A stretch of DNA of 64,000 bases, from positions 186,001 through 250,000 of the forward strand of contig NZ_LR134383.1 in assembly GCF_900637635.1 (NCBI RefSeq), in the 5' to 3' direction. The notes under the pieces are model-generated. The model saw only the letters and a list, made by a program, of their open reading frames with translations. It was not told the origin of the DNA and did no database searches. The first letter of the stretch is position 1. Each line of letters begins with the position of its first letter. The position numbers and the translations under genes are program-made. Below, in pieces: positions 38,545-47,104 of this stretch. The stretch comes from Legionella jordanis (GTDB taxonomy: Bacteria > Pseudomonadota > Gammaproteobacteria > Legionellales > Legionellaceae).

Positions 38545-39745
38545 TGTAGTAGTTCCAACTTGATCTGACAGTTACCGGTTTTTAAGAAGTGTCTGTCAGG
38601 TCAAATTTAGTTTATAAATTTTTCCATCCAGATTTGTTTAGCCTCTATCAAAGTTTGCATTGGAGTACGTCCACAACACATTTTACCCTGATGAGTACGT
38701 TGATTATTATAGTAATCCATCCATTCGTCCAGATCTTTTTGCAATTCATCGATTGATTCGTAAATTTTCTTTCGGAATGTTACTTGATAAAACTCCTGTA
38801 AAATCGTTTTATGAAAACGTTCACAAATCCCATTTGTTTGGGGTGAATTTGCTTTTGTCTTTGTATGGTCAATGTTATTAATTGCCAAATAAAGCTGATA
38901 ATCATGCTGTTCTACCTTGCCACAATATTCAGTACCCCTATCTGTTAAAATACGCAGTATAGGTAAATCGTGTTGTTCGAAGAAGGGTAAAACCTTATCG
39001 TTCAGTAAATCTGCTGAAGTAATTGGCGTTTTAGTCGTATAAAGCTTGGCAAATGCCACTTTACTATAGGTATCAACAAAAGTTTGCTGATAAATGCGAC
39101 CGACTCCTTTAAGCGTACCCACATAAAAAGTATCTTGCGAGCCGAGGTAACCAGGATGTGCTGTTTCGATTTCACCACATGCCTCATCATCAAATTTCTT
39201 TTTCTCCAAAGCTACGACCTGCGCTTCCGTCAATATAATTCCTTCAGAAGCTACTTTAGCCTCTAATGCTTTTAAGCGGTCTTTAAAATTGGCAAGCTCA
39301 TATCGCAGCCAAATGCTACGAACTCCACTTGGAGAAACAAAAATACCCCGTTTACGAAGCTCATTGCTCGTACGAAGCTGACCATGGGCTGGAAATGCGA
39401 TCGCATACTCCCTTACCGAGAGTTCAATTGCTTCTTCTACTCTATTTTTTAGATTAGGTTTTCTTCGGCTTTGATCGAATAAAGCATCAACTCCTCCCGA
39501 TTCTACTGCCGACTTATAGCGATAAAATGTATCTCTGGATAAGCCCATTACTTTACATGCCTTAGATACATTCCCTAATTCTTCAGCAAGGTTTAATAAG
39601 CCAACTTTATGTTTAATAATTTTAACTGTATTATCTATCATGAGAGTTTTCCTTTTGGTTTTGTTTCAAGTTCGCACTTCTATCAAAACCGGAAACTCTC
39701 TCTTTTTCAAGTACTTGTGTCAGATTAAGTCGAAACTAATTCACA
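38545..39745. mobile_element. IS481-type insertion sequence, 1201 bp
   Basis: Imperfect terminal inverted repeats begin TGTAGTAGTTCCAACTTGAT on the left and TGTGAATTAGTTTCGACTTA on the complement of the right end, and both continue to CTGACA. The element is flanked by a perfect 5-base target duplication TTAGG (38540-38544 and 39746-39750). It carries one intact transposase on the minus strand. Clean ends and an intact target duplication suggest recent insertion, into an Hpt gene. Confidence 0.9.
38607..39641 (-). CDS. IS481-family DDE transposase
   Basis: 344 residues. The N-terminal helix-turn-helix has LSRDTFYRYKSAVESGGVDA. The rve-type catalytic core has Asp residues near TFVDTYSK and ILTDRGTEYCG and the Glu in QTNGICERFHKT, completing the DDE triad. 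A conserved WMDYYNNQRTHQGKMCCGRT follows the core. No stop or frameshift is present, so the element could be active. It is the only gene of the insertion sequence. Confidence 0.93.
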   Translation of the reverse strand: MIDNTVKIIKHKVGLLNLAEELGNVSKACKVMGLSRDTFYRYKSAVESGGVDALFDQSRRKPNLKNRVEEAIELSVREYAIAFPAHGQLRTSNELRKRGIFVSPSGVRSIWLRYELANFKDRLKALEAKVASEGIILTEAQVVALEKKKFDDEACGEIETAHPGYLGSQDTFYVGTLKGVGRIYQQTFVDTYSKVAFAKLYTTKTPITSADLLNDKVLPFFEQHDLPILRILTDRGTEYCGKVEQHDYQLYLAINNIDHTKTKANSPQTNGICERFHKTILQEFYQVTFRKKIYESIDELQKDLDEWMDYYNNQRTHQGKMCCGRTPMQTLIEAKQIWMEKFIN

Positions 39746-39915
39746 TTAGGCAATGAATCGTTCACCATAATAGTCAGCATTTCAGCCAATACGCTTTTGC
39801 TGTTTGCGGTGTTAAGGCCTGCCTGTTCATTCAGCAGGGGAAAATTAGCCAAATTCAATAAATCGGGTTTATTTTCCAATGCATCAGAGGAGCGCTTGCC
39901 TTGGTTGTTTTCCAT

Positions 39916-40280
39916 TGATGGTCTACCTGGATAAATTTATTTAGCATATCCCTACAGTCCTGTTGCTGTCGACGAGGCGCATACTTAAGTCAACCTCCCA
40001 TACGATTAAGCTTAGCAGCAGTATTGGAATCACTCAGAACTCACCCACTTGGAGCCAGTGGGCAGATGAGCTTGCGAAGTAAGGAAGCCAGGCAAACTGG
40101 TGCAGAAGCCCTGACAAATCCTGACTCGGAAAACCTGCGCTGTTTACGCGGGTAAAATCACTGTAAAGACCACGGAATGCTTCGATTGGCTGCCTAAGCC
40201 AGCTGTTGTTCCTGAATGCTTAAGATCAGGTTATAAATTTGATTAAATACGCCTCCTTTTGCAAGGAACATTTAGCAGAA
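39916..40280. other. Intergenic stretch right of the Hpt gene
   Basis: About 365 bases with no recognisable gene. It probably contains decayed sequence upstream of the Hpt gene. Confidence 0.3.
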
Positions 40281-40415
40281 TTAAATTATATCCTTAAAGG
40301 ATGATCCAGATTGCCCAGTCTCAGATTGTTGTTGTCCATATTGAGCAATTATGTCCTTTAACCTTTCTTTGTAAGCCTTGGTAAAGCTTGGATCATTGAG
40401 CTGCTGGGTGAGCAT
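40281..40415 (-). CDS. Short open frame, possible gene remnant
   Basis: 44 codons reading MLTQQLNDPSFTKAYKERLK then DIIAQYGQQQSETGQSGSSF and KDII. The composition (amphipathic, Gln/Ser-rich end) looks protein-like, but the start has no good ribosome site. It may be the 3' end of a lost gene. The function is unknown. Confidence 0.25.
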   Translation of the reverse strand: MLTQQLNDPSFTKAYKERLKDIIAQYGQQQSETGQSGSSFKDII

Positions 40416-40494
40416 GGTGAGGGAACAAAGAAGTCACGCAAGCTTAAATAAACTGAACTATGCTTTATTATATTTCCGTTATAGGACATCAAGC

Positions 40495-40656
40495 ATGGAC
40501 AATTCCTCCAAATCTTCCGAAGCGAAGCAAAAATCAAAAAAACTCAGCAAAGACAAACTGGATAAAGTTTCTGGCGGTCGAACTGGTGAATACATGGACG
40601 ATGTTGAACGAAAACAGAATGACAAGGGTGTCAGTACACCACGAAAAGAAATTTAA
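40495..40656 (+). CDS. Double-glycine-leader peptide 2
   Basis: 53 residues from the ATG at 40495, with AGGACA 7 bases upstream as in peptide 1. The leader ends SKKLSKDKLDKVSGG, matching KGKLKKDDLKNISGG of peptide 1 position by position. The predicted core starts RTGEYMDDVERKQNDKG and ends RKEI, is highly charged and has no Cys. Different cores behind one leader suggest a peptide family exported by a shared system elsewhere. It converges on umuC with one base between the stops. Confidence 0.55.
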   Translation: MDNSSKSSEAKQKSKKLSKDKLDKVSGGRTGEYMDDVERKQNDKGVSTPRKEI

Positions 40657-40657
40657 A

Positions 40658-41920
40658 CTATTTCAAATAAGCGACTGGAAGTTCAGACCAGCGGGTGGTG
40701 TAGTGCGGAGATTTTAATTGCCGCTTCATTGACCAGGATTTACGAAAACCCTCAGCCGCCAGTCGCATGGTCTTTGGCCCATATTTTTGATTGATTCCAT
40801 CAATCAGCCCCATTACTTTTTCAGCGGCAAACAGTTGTTCATCGCTCGGCTGATGGAATAAATCCTTTTGATAATATTGTTTATCGATTAAATCCGCCAA
40901 TAAAACACCGCATTTATGGTATTGAATCCCCCTGCGATAAATACGTTTAAGACCCTGTTTGGCGATGGTGGTCAAATGCCTCAAGTCATCGTTGGGATTA
41001 ACCAGGCGAAAACCAATCGAATTGGAATATTGGGCTAAATCTTCGCGAAACGAATTGGAGCGGATAAATACGGATAGATGCTGGGTGGTAAGTCCCTGGC
41101 GTCGCATTTTAGCCCAGGCGGTGCTGCAATGATGGCTAATGGCTTCTTGGATACAGGCAAAGTCCGTCTGCAAAGTACCGAAGGAGCAAGAAGACATGAT
41201 GGATTGTCTGGCTGCTATCTCCTCCAAATCCAAACAAGGCTTGCCCGATAATTCAAGGACAGTGCGCTGCAAAACCACATTAAAACGATCTTTAATAAAA
41301 CGGGGGTTCATTTGCGACAATTCAAGGGCATTTTTAATCCCTAAGGCTGTGAGTTGTTTACAATACTGACGGCCAACGCCCCAAACATCCTGTATGGCCA
41401 AGTGGGGAAGCCAGTTGGTTTCCTGATTGCTTATGTTAAAAATGGGTAGTTTTAATTTCTTTTTGGCCACGTAATTGGCGGCCTTAGCGAGGGTTTTTGT
41501 CCGGCCAATGCCGATGGAGACAGGAATGCCTGTGTGTTTAAAAATAAGCTTTTGCAATTCCGTACAAAAAGAATCAATGTTTTTTTCTGGCAAGGTTTTC
41601 AAATCAAGAAAAGCTTCATCAATGGAATAAATTTCAGTCTCCGGCCAATTTTGCTCAATGGCGGTCATTACTCGATGCGATAAGTCGCCATAGAGGCTGT
41701 AGTTGGAGGAAAAAACTTGTACGCGATTGGACTTGCAAAGTCCCTGCACCTCAAAATAGGGTGCCCCCATTTTAATGCCAAGCGCCTTGGCTTCATTGGA
41801 ACGGGCGATGACACAGCCGTCGTTATTGCTTAACACAATAACGGGAGAATTTTGCAAATCGGGACGAAACAAGCGTTCACAACTGACGTAAAAATTATTG
41901 CAGTCAACCAAGGCAAACAT
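40658..41920 (-). CDS. umuC: UmuC-like Y-family DNA polymerase
   Basis: 420 residues from the ATG at 41920. The catalytic block FALVDCNNFYVSCERLF at the N-terminus and YSIDEAFLDL near residue 100 supply the metal-binding acidic residues. VSIGIGRTKTLAKAANYVAK is the conserved finger segment, and a DUF4113-type tail (YGPKTMRLAAEGFRKSW) ends the protein as in UmuC. It does error-prone translesion synthesis together with cleaved UmuD. It follows umuD with one base between stop and start, so the two are one transcript. Confidence 0.93.
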   Translation of the reverse strand: MFALVDCNNFYVSCERLFRPDLQNSPVIVLSNNDGCVIARSNEAKALGIKMGAPYFEVQGLCKSNRVQVFSSNYSLYGDLSHRVMTAIEQNWPETEIYSIDEAFLDLKTLPEKNIDSFCTELQKLIFKHTGIPVSIGIGRTKTLAKAANYVAKKKLKLPIFNISNQETNWLPHLAIQDVWGVGRQYCKQLTALGIKNALELSQMNPRFIKDRFNVVLQRTVLELSGKPCLDLEEIAARQSIMSSCSFGTLQTDFACIQEAISHHCSTAWAKMRRQGLTTQHLSVFIRSNSFREDLAQYSNSIGFRLVNPNDDLRHLTTIAKQGLKRIYRRGIQYHKCGVLLADLIDKQYYQKDLFHQPSDEQLFAAEKVMGLIDGINQKYGPKTMRLAAEGFRKSWSMKRQLKSPHYTTRWSELPVAYLK

Positions 41921-41921
41921 G

Positions 41922-42440
41922 TCAGCTCGCCTGATGAATGATGTGTGTGACCACGCCCCAAATAACCAAATCCTGCGTTTCACTGATATCAATTGGCTTG
42001 TAAGCTTTGTTTCCTGGGATAAGCTGTACTTTACCATTCAATTTCGACAGTATTTTTACCGTAAGCTCACCATCAATTGCGGCAATCACAATTTTACCGT
42101 GTACTGGCTCAAGGCTTTTGTCGACGATTAACATATCCCCAGGTTGAATGCCGGCATCAGTCATTGAATCGCCTTCGGCAATTAAAAAAAAGGTAGATGC
42201 CGGGTGTTTTATCAGATGTTCGTTTAAATCAAGGTGAGATTCGATGTAATCGTCAGCTGGCGAGGGAAAACCGGCCCTTACTTTCGAGCTATAAAGAGGA
42301 AATCCCTTGGGCTGATTATTAATGTATTCTTTAATCTCAGCCATTCGTGAGATGGGTACTCGTATGGTTTTTGTTGGCTCTCCGTAGCGATTGCTGCCAA
42401 CAGGGCGTCCTGCTCCCAGCCTTTTGCCGCCACGATTCAT
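41922..42440 (-). CDS. umuD: UmuD-like S24 peptidase with basic N-terminal extension
   Basis: 172 residues from the ATG at 42440, with AGAGG upstream. The self-cleavage site is Ala56-Gly57 (KVRAGFPSP). Ser92 (GDSMTDAGI) and Lys129 (GELTVKIL) form the catalytic pair. Unlike the short E. coli UmuD, residues 1-30 add an Arg/Gly-rich segment (MNRGGKRLGAGRPVGSNRYG) that resembles a DNA-binding tail. The protein could thus also act as a repressor of its own operon. A perfect palindrome lies just upstream of the start. Confidence 0.9.
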   Translation of the reverse strand: MNRGGKRLGAGRPVGSNRYGEPTKTIRVPISRMAEIKEYINNQPKGFPLYSSKVRAGFPSPADDYIESHLDLNEHLIKHPASTFFLIAEGDSMTDAGIQPGDMLIVDKSLEPVHGKIVIAAIDGELTVKILSKLNGKVQLIPGNKAYKPIDISETQDLVIWGVVTHIIHQAS

Positions 42441-42453
42441 ATGGCCTCTTGTA

Positions 42454-42476
42454 TTGATTAATGTGACATTAATCAA
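42454..42476 (-). promoter_or_regulatory. Palindromic operator upstream of umuDC
   Basis: TTGATTAATG, TGA, CATTAATCAA: a perfect 10-base inverted repeat with a 3-base spacer, ending 14 bases before the umuD ATG. It does not match the E. coli LexA box (CTGT-N8-ACAG). It is a likely repressor site for the operon; the binding protein is unknown, and UmuD's basic extension makes autoregulation possible. Confidence 0.6.
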
Positions 42477-42603
42477 ATCATAGAAGACAATGAATCGTTT
42501 GTAAATAGCTCAAAATGAACATTCCTTAGCATCTTGGCTGAGGCAGCAATACCGTCAAATCCTTAGGACACAAGCCCGGCCGTTACTTTCTAAGGAAGCC
42601 GCA

Positions 42604-42735
42604 ATGAAGAATCCTTTGGCTCACCACAGTTTAGCAATGTTACCCGTATTTTCTTCAACCACTTTCAATAATTCGGCTGAGATCACCACGGGGAGACAAC
42701 AGTTTGTTGCGCAATTGCACTTTGACAATGGATAA
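42604..42735 (+). CDS. Possible small protein of 43 residues
   Basis: The frame reads MKNPLAHHSLAMLPVFSSTT, then FNNSAEITTGRQQFVAQLHF, ending DNG. A good ribosome site, AAGGA, lies 7 bases before the ATG. No family is recognised. It lies between umuDC and the next unknown gene, and the rest of that 450-base gap shows nothing. It could be a real small gene or the 5' end of a lost one. Confidence 0.3.
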   Translation: MKNPLAHHSLAMLPVFSSTTFNNSAEITTGRQQFVAQLHFDNG

Positions 42736-42936
42736 TAAATTTTCTACAGATTGCTCATTAGGTGGCAGTTGCTTGAATGAGCTTAAGGTTGCTCAATAGG
42801 GTGTCATAATAGCACAATGTGATTACTAAATAATTAATGTAAAAAAAGAATAATTCATTTTTTGCAGAAGAGGTTTAATAAAACCCTAAGCTTGTTTCAA
42901 TATAATTGGTATCTAAATTACTAAAGCTTGAACATC

Positions 42937-43815
42937 ATGAAACCTGAAAAAGTTCTAAAGATAGCCCAAAGTATAATGGCCAATTACGATTCCTCGCTGG
43001 AAAAGGCCTTAGCAAGCAATGGCAATGATTTAGAAACCTTAAAAGAAAAGATCCACAAGGTGGCTTTTGATTCGGCGCCAAAGTTAGCTAGTTGGGAATG
43101 CAGAAATTTTGTGGATGGTATAGACGTTATAGGGATTATGGCGGCGGCTCAAACGGCATTTGCTAAAGCCTACAGGCACACCAATGGCATTGAGGACGTC
43201 GAAAATTATAAAACAGAGTTCAAAAAAGCCTATGACGCTGCTTTGCGCGTGGAATTGTATCGGCGTTTCATCGGTATTGGTTTGAATAAAGAAGCACTGA
43301 CTATTCGATTTGTGGAAAAAAACAGACATCTACCGAATCCGAGGGAACTAGGGCAATTTATGCTTGTCGAAATTAGGGAAAATATTAAGCAGCAATTTAA
43401 AAAATTTGAAGCCATCCAAAACTCTGTTTCCACAATGGATAAAGGGACGATTGCTTCTCTTAAGAGAGAACTGGACACTAAATTGAATAATTTCCAACAA
43501 AGGCTGAATGAGCTAATGAGCCAAGATGAACCCGCTCGAGACAATGCCATGCAAGAGGCTTCGCTAGCCTTGCAAATCGAAGCAGGCAGGCTCATCCGCG
43601 AATACCAGGTCAAAATGGAAAGTAATTCAAGTTGGGGCCCTTTTTTGAAAAACCTACTGTTACTCCTTACAGGAATTGGAACCATCCCGGCCCTTGTTTC
43701 TGTGGCAAGTAAATTAAAAAGCGGGCAGTATAGTTTTTTTGACCAGGCTTTTTTACGCAAAACCCCTGGTGATGACATGGCTCCAGAAGATCGATTGCTG
43801 AACATCCCCAGGTAA
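42937..43815 (+). CDS. Helical protein of unknown function with C-terminal hydrophobic segment
   Basis: 292 residues from the ATG at 42937 (a TTG three codons upstream is possible). Mostly alpha-helical, with coiled-coil potential around SLKRELDTKLNNFQQRLNEL. One hydrophobic stretch is seen near residue 240 (FLKNLLLLLTGIGTIPALVS). No signal peptide is present and no family is recognised. The style, and an acidic end (DDMAPEDRLLNIPR), resemble uncharacterised Legionella proteins, some of which are translocated; this is inference. It ends 27 bases from a tRNA on the other strand. Confidence 0.6.
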   Translation: MKPEKVLKIAQSIMANYDSSLEKALASNGNDLETLKEKIHKVAFDSAPKLASWECRNFVDGIDVIGIMAAAQTAFAKAYRHTNGIEDVENYKTEFKKAYDAALRVELYRRFIGIGLNKEALTIRFVEKNRHLPNPRELGQFMLVEIRENIKQQFKKFEAIQNSVSTMDKGTIASLKRELDTKLNNFQQRLNELMSQDEPARDNAMQEASLALQIEAGRLIREYQVKMESNSSWGPFLKNLLLLLTGIGTIPALVSVASKLKSGQYSFFDQAFLRKTPGDDMAPEDRLLNIPR

Positions 43816-43841
43816 TGGAAGGAAGTTTGATTAACAGGATG

Positions 43842-43912
43842 AGCGGGTGATGGGAATCGAACCCACGCCATCAGCTTGGGAAGCTGAGGTTCTACCATTA
43901 AACTACACCCGC
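43842..43912 (-). tRNA. tRNA-Gly (anticodon CCC)
   Basis: On the minus strand, GCGGGTG pairs with CACCCGC as the acceptor stem. The D arm has GTTT/GAAC, the anticodon stem has TCAGC/GCTGA with loop TTCCCAA (anticodon CCC), and the T loop is TTCGATT. The terminal CCA is not encoded. The flanking sequence shows no sign of an integrated element. Confidence 0.93.
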
Positions 43913-43924
43913 GTGCCCATTGAA

Positions 43925-44368
43925 TTATTTGTTGGCTATGATTTGCAAGTTGGGTGATGCCCAGTAAATCCATTGCTGATTGTTAAAGTGTTTGTAGGGC
44001 AAAAAAATGTCTACTCGTTCTTTGAATCGCCAGAAATCACCACAATACCTTCCATCGCTTCGCACGGATACAACTGTAATTTCATGCCCGTCTTGATCTT
44101 TGAATTGTTTGCAATAATTGGCATCCTGATTCGCAGGGATTTTAAATGGGGAGTTAACCAATGCAACTTCCCCGGCTTTATTCAAAGAAAAGAGCAGGCG
44201 ATCGAAAAATGCATAAAGATTATTGCTGAAGGCAACAATCAACCCAGAAAATAAAAGCACAATAATGGTTGTTTTAAGCTTGGGAAATCTGACCCTTCTG
44301 CGAGTCAGAATGTTATAAAACAAAATCCAGGCAATCAGGAGCCCCAGTAAATAAACGAATTTGGTCAT
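43925..44368 (-). CDS. Two-span membrane protein of unknown function
   Basis: 147 residues. Two N-terminal spans (FVYLLGLLIAWILFYNIL and LKTTIIVLLFSGLIVAFSN) are followed by a soluble part of about 80 residues with two cysteines (YCKQF, YCGDFW) that may form a disulphide outside the membrane. The nearby sequence does not identify it. It lies just upstream of the tRNA on the same strand. Confidence 0.6.
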   Translation of the reverse strand: MTKFVYLLGLLIAWILFYNILTRRRVRFPKLKTTIIVLLFSGLIVAFSNNLYAFFDRLLFSLNKAGEVALVNSPFKIPANQDANYCKQFKDQDGHEITVVSVRSDGRYCGDFWRFKERVDIFLPYKHFNNQQWIYWASPNLQIIANK

Positions 44369-44661
44369 TTGTTTATACCTTTTTATTTAAATGTATAACA
44401 CAGGTCATCAATAAGTTCATAGTTTAGAATGGGTAATATCACTCATGGAAAAAAATATTGAACAAGAAATCGAATGCGAGATCGGCATATCCAATCAACC
44501 CCTACTGTTTTAACCCTCTAAAAAAATGTCACTATAGGATTTAGTTTTTGACATAAAGTTGACCCAGCATTAGGTCTAAATAGGATTGTTTGCCAAAGCT
44601 TAATGCCCCGCTCGGCAATTTCCATAGTCAAATGACAAGAGCCCATCTATAATGATCTTAA
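44369..44661. other. Intergenic region upstream of the ankyrin gene
   Basis: Nearly 300 bases with no gene and only weak AT-rich promoter-like elements. It ends at the palindrome described next. Confidence 0.3.
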
Positions 44662-44680
44662 ATTGCACACAGTGTGCAAT
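44662..44680 (+). promoter_or_regulatory. Palindromic operator before the ankyrin gene
   Basis: ATTGCACAC-A-GTGTGCAAT is a perfect 9-base inverted repeat with a 1-base centre, 20 bases before the ATG at 44701. The placement suggests a repressor site controlling this one gene. No nearby regulator gene is seen. Confidence 0.6.
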
Positions 44681-44700
44681 AAATGGTTGCAGGTGATGCC

Positions 44701-46581
44701 ATGTTTTACCAGAATCTTGCATACGAACTCTCCACTATGCTGGAGGGCTTGGGATATCCTAAACTGGGAGATTATTATTGCCACGGATTTGCGGTTCGTT
44801 GGCTTGAAGCCCATCTTTTAGGTGAAGAAAAACAATTTGATGAGCGCATACAATACATTCTCTTAAACAGAGCCAATTTCAAAGATTGGCTGACTGAACT
44901 TCAAAGCAAGAAGAACGACACTCTGAGTCAGAATGACCAACAATTGTTGGATGCACTGGCTTTTTGTGAAAGTTTGATGTTATTCCAGGCTCCCTTTCTT
45001 AACCCCGGCTTGTTTGACCGAGAAAGCCTCCCCACGCAACAAGATCTTGAGTCGATTTCCCCTCTTGCTTCCTGTGACAAAATTCAGGTCCTCGGTGGGA
45101 TTAGGGAAGTGTATGAAGAATCTTTTCTGTCTAATCTGGATGAGCTTGAGCTATACCTTAAGCAATTGGAAGAGGCTTTTACCAGTCACTCAGAACAACT
45201 GGACAAACCCCTGGCTGTGCTTCTCACGGGTGCCAAACACAGCACTGCCCTCTCATTTAAGCCTAGCATCGGTTGGTACTACCTCGATATAGAAACTTAT
45301 CCAGCCCAATACCTGAATTTCGCCGACAGAAGGCTTCTTGCTGAAAAGATAATGCATAGCCTTAAAAGAGACATTCATAGCCCTTTTGTGGCATTGAATT
45401 CAGCCGTTTTATTAACCGCGAGTGATCCGCGCCTAAACCCCATTGCTCATGCACTGGCAGAAGTTAAGAACAAGCATCTCATCAATACTGAAGTGGCTCA
45501 ACGAAAGGATCAGGTTAATCTCGCCTATTTATTAGCGCGACGAGGTGATTGTGAAGGGCTCAGGAGAGTCGCCGATTTGGGTGCAGACTTAAGCCTGGAT
45601 GATGAAGAAGGCCGAGCGCCTATCCATGTCGCGGCCGCAGAAGGGCAAAAAGCCATTATTCTTGAGCTGGTTACACGGGGTGTTGACATAAACCAAACAA
45701 GCAATTGCGGTGCTACTGCCGTATTGCTGGCGGCTCAATCCGGATTTCATGATTTGGTTGAAGAATTGGCGGTCCTGGGTGCTGATTTGAATAAGCCTTT
45801 AAATAATGGAAATTCGCCAATACTTGCCGCTGCACTGCAAGGTTTTTCCAAGGTTATTTCGAAGTTGGCAAAACATGGCGCTGATGTTGATCAAACCAAC
45901 TCTCAAGACGAAAGCGCGGCCTATATTTGTGCTTTAAGAGGACATAAAGAAGCGCTCGAAGAACTTGGAACATGGGGGGCAAAGATGTCTGAAACCTTAA
46001 TTAACGGAGTTGCACCCATTCATGCAGCCGCCCACCAGGGGCATTCAGACATCATTGATTATTTGGCAACGCGCGTTGATGTCAATCAGGAAACCCAAGA
46101 CGGAACAACCGCCGTGTTTATTGCCGCGCAAAAAGGTTTTACCCAGGTGATTGAGCGTTTGGCGATTCATAAAGCAGATTTAAATAAGCCAAAGGAAAAT
46201 GGCTGTACGGCTTGTTTTATTGCGGCTCAAAACGGGCATTTCAAAGCAGTTCAAAAGTTGCTTGAATATGGGGCAGACCCATCCTTGCCCACGTCATTTA
46301 ATCGGCTGAAACTGTTGAATTTTGCCATGGCAAGAGGCACAGGAATTCTAAACAGGATGCAAACGTTTATCGAGCAGAATTCCGGGCATTCAGAGGAGAC
46401 AGTTTGGATGCGGCCTTATGATATAGCTGCCGTCATGGGACATCATGAGCTGGCGGAATTGCTCAGCGAGCAACCAAAACAAACCCTCTCCAGCAACAAG
46501 TCAAGGCCAATTTCATTCTTTCCACCCCAACAGGCTGAAGACAGTAAGGATTCGCCAAGTCCTAAGACTTTTCCCAGATAG
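44701..46581 (+). CDS. Ankyrin-repeat protein, candidate effector
   Basis: 626 residues from the ATG at 44701 (AGGTGA six bases upstream; an in-frame ATG at 44683 lies next to the palindrome). Residues about 1-265 are a helical domain of unknown kind. From about residue 270 to 560 there are about nine ankyrin repeats of 33 residues, such as GRAPIHVAAAEGQKAIILEL, GATAVLLAAQSGFHDLVEEL and GCTACFIAAQNGHFKAVQKL. The tail is Ser/Pro-rich. There is no signal peptide. Ankyrin proteins are common among Legionella Dot/Icm substrates that bind host proteins; translocation is inferred. Confidence 0.85.
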   Translation: MFYQNLAYELSTMLEGLGYPKLGDYYCHGFAVRWLEAHLLGEEKQFDERIQYILLNRANFKDWLTELQSKKNDTLSQNDQQLLDALAFCESLMLFQAPFLNPGLFDRESLPTQQDLESISPLASCDKIQVLGGIREVYEESFLSNLDELELYLKQLEEAFTSHSEQLDKPLAVLLTGAKHSTALSFKPSIGWYYLDIETYPAQYLNFADRRLLAEKIMHSLKRDIHSPFVALNSAVLLTASDPRLNPIAHALAEVKNKHLINTEVAQRKDQVNLAYLLARRGDCEGLRRVADLGADLSLDDEEGRAPIHVAAAEGQKAIILELVTRGVDINQTSNCGATAVLLAAQSGFHDLVEELAVLGADLNKPLNNGNSPILAAALQGFSKVISKLAKHGADVDQTNSQDESAAYICALRGHKEALEELGTWGAKMSETLINGVAPIHAAAHQGHSDIIDYLATRVDVNQETQDGTTAVFIAAQKGFTQVIERLAIHKADLNKPKENGCTACFIAAQNGHFKAVQKLLEYGADPSLPTSFNRLKLLNFAMARGTGILNRMQTFIEQNSGHSEETVWMRPYDIAAVMGHHELAELLSEQPKQTLSSNKSRPISFFPPQQAEDSKDSPSPKTFPR

Positions 46582-46615
46582 CTAAACGCATTCTCAATGA
46601 TTAGGGGAAAGCGCA

Positions 46616-47104
46616 TCATTTTACGGTCTGTGAAATTCGGTGATAATGGGGAATTTGCGCCAAAGCATACTTTGCAGCCTCAGATAAAATATCAGCACGA
46701 GCCCCTTGAAAACGCTTGGTCTCGCTGTAGATAGCCACTTCATTTTTTAATTTAAAGCCCCAACCAAAGCAAATGGTTCCAGGAGGAATTCCATCCATAG
46801 GTTCTGAACCTGCAATACCTGTCGTTGAAACAACGACATTGGCCAAGCTGTCCTTTAAGGCCCCCATAACCATTTCACGGGCTATTTCTTCACTGGTTAA
46901 GGTATATTGCTCAATGGTTTCCTGTCTTACTCCCAGCAAGCGCTTCTTGGCATTTTCAGAATAAACTACATATCCAGCATCCAGACATTGGCCGCTGCCC
47001 TCACATTGGGCTAACAGATGAATGATTTGTCCCGCAGTGCAAGATTCTGCAGTGGTTAATACCAAATTATTATCTTTTAGGTAATTGAGAAGCTGATTGC
47101 TCAT
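46616..47104 (-). CDS. pncC: CinA C-terminal domain, NMN deamidase type
   Basis: 162 residues, the stand-alone CinA C-terminal domain. TTAESCTAGQIIHLLAQCEG is the family signature, and VVSTTGIAGSEP is the second conserved loop. The E. coli homologue PncC converts nicotinamide mononucleotide to the acid form, feeding NAD recycling. The gene converges with the ankyrin gene. In other genera a CinA protein links to competence, but in this short form only the deamidase role is expected. Confidence 0.85.
   Translation of the reverse strand: MSNQLLNYLKDNNLVLTTAESCTAGQIIHLLAQCEGSGQCLDAGYVVYSENAKKRLLGVRQETIEQYTLTSEEIAREMVMGALKDSLANVVVSTTGIAGSEPMDGIPPGTICFGWGFKLKNEVAIYSETKRFQGARADILSEAAKYALAQIPHYHRISQTVK

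Larger units (their letters stand above)
38293..39915 (-). pseudogene. Hpt phosphotransfer gene split by an IS element
   Basis: Read on the minus strand, the 5' part (39915 to 39746) ends LTIMVNDSLPN, and the 3' part (38544 to 38293) continues DLARMKEAHDLNDWESTQNI. Removing the IS and one target copy restores one frame of about 136 residues. It is an Hpt domain with the phosphate-accepting His in IAHKIKGGAVYLG, where a C-terminal Hpt of hybrid kinases often has FPLLNEQ near its start. The protein may be a stand-alone Hpt or the end of a lost hybrid kinase. The 3' part could still start at an internal ATG and give 80 residues. Confidence 0.8.

Noticed and set aside
33623-40656. Biosynthetic cluster linking the two double-glycine peptides
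   Set aside because: The genes between them (nucleotidyltransferase, coiled-coil protein, VIT1 transporter, Hpt, IS) include no peptidase transporter or modification enzyme.
43230-43973. Minus-strand frame of 247 codons across the unknown gene and the tRNA
   Set aside because: It would read through a complete tRNA gene and is opposite a better-supported coding gene.
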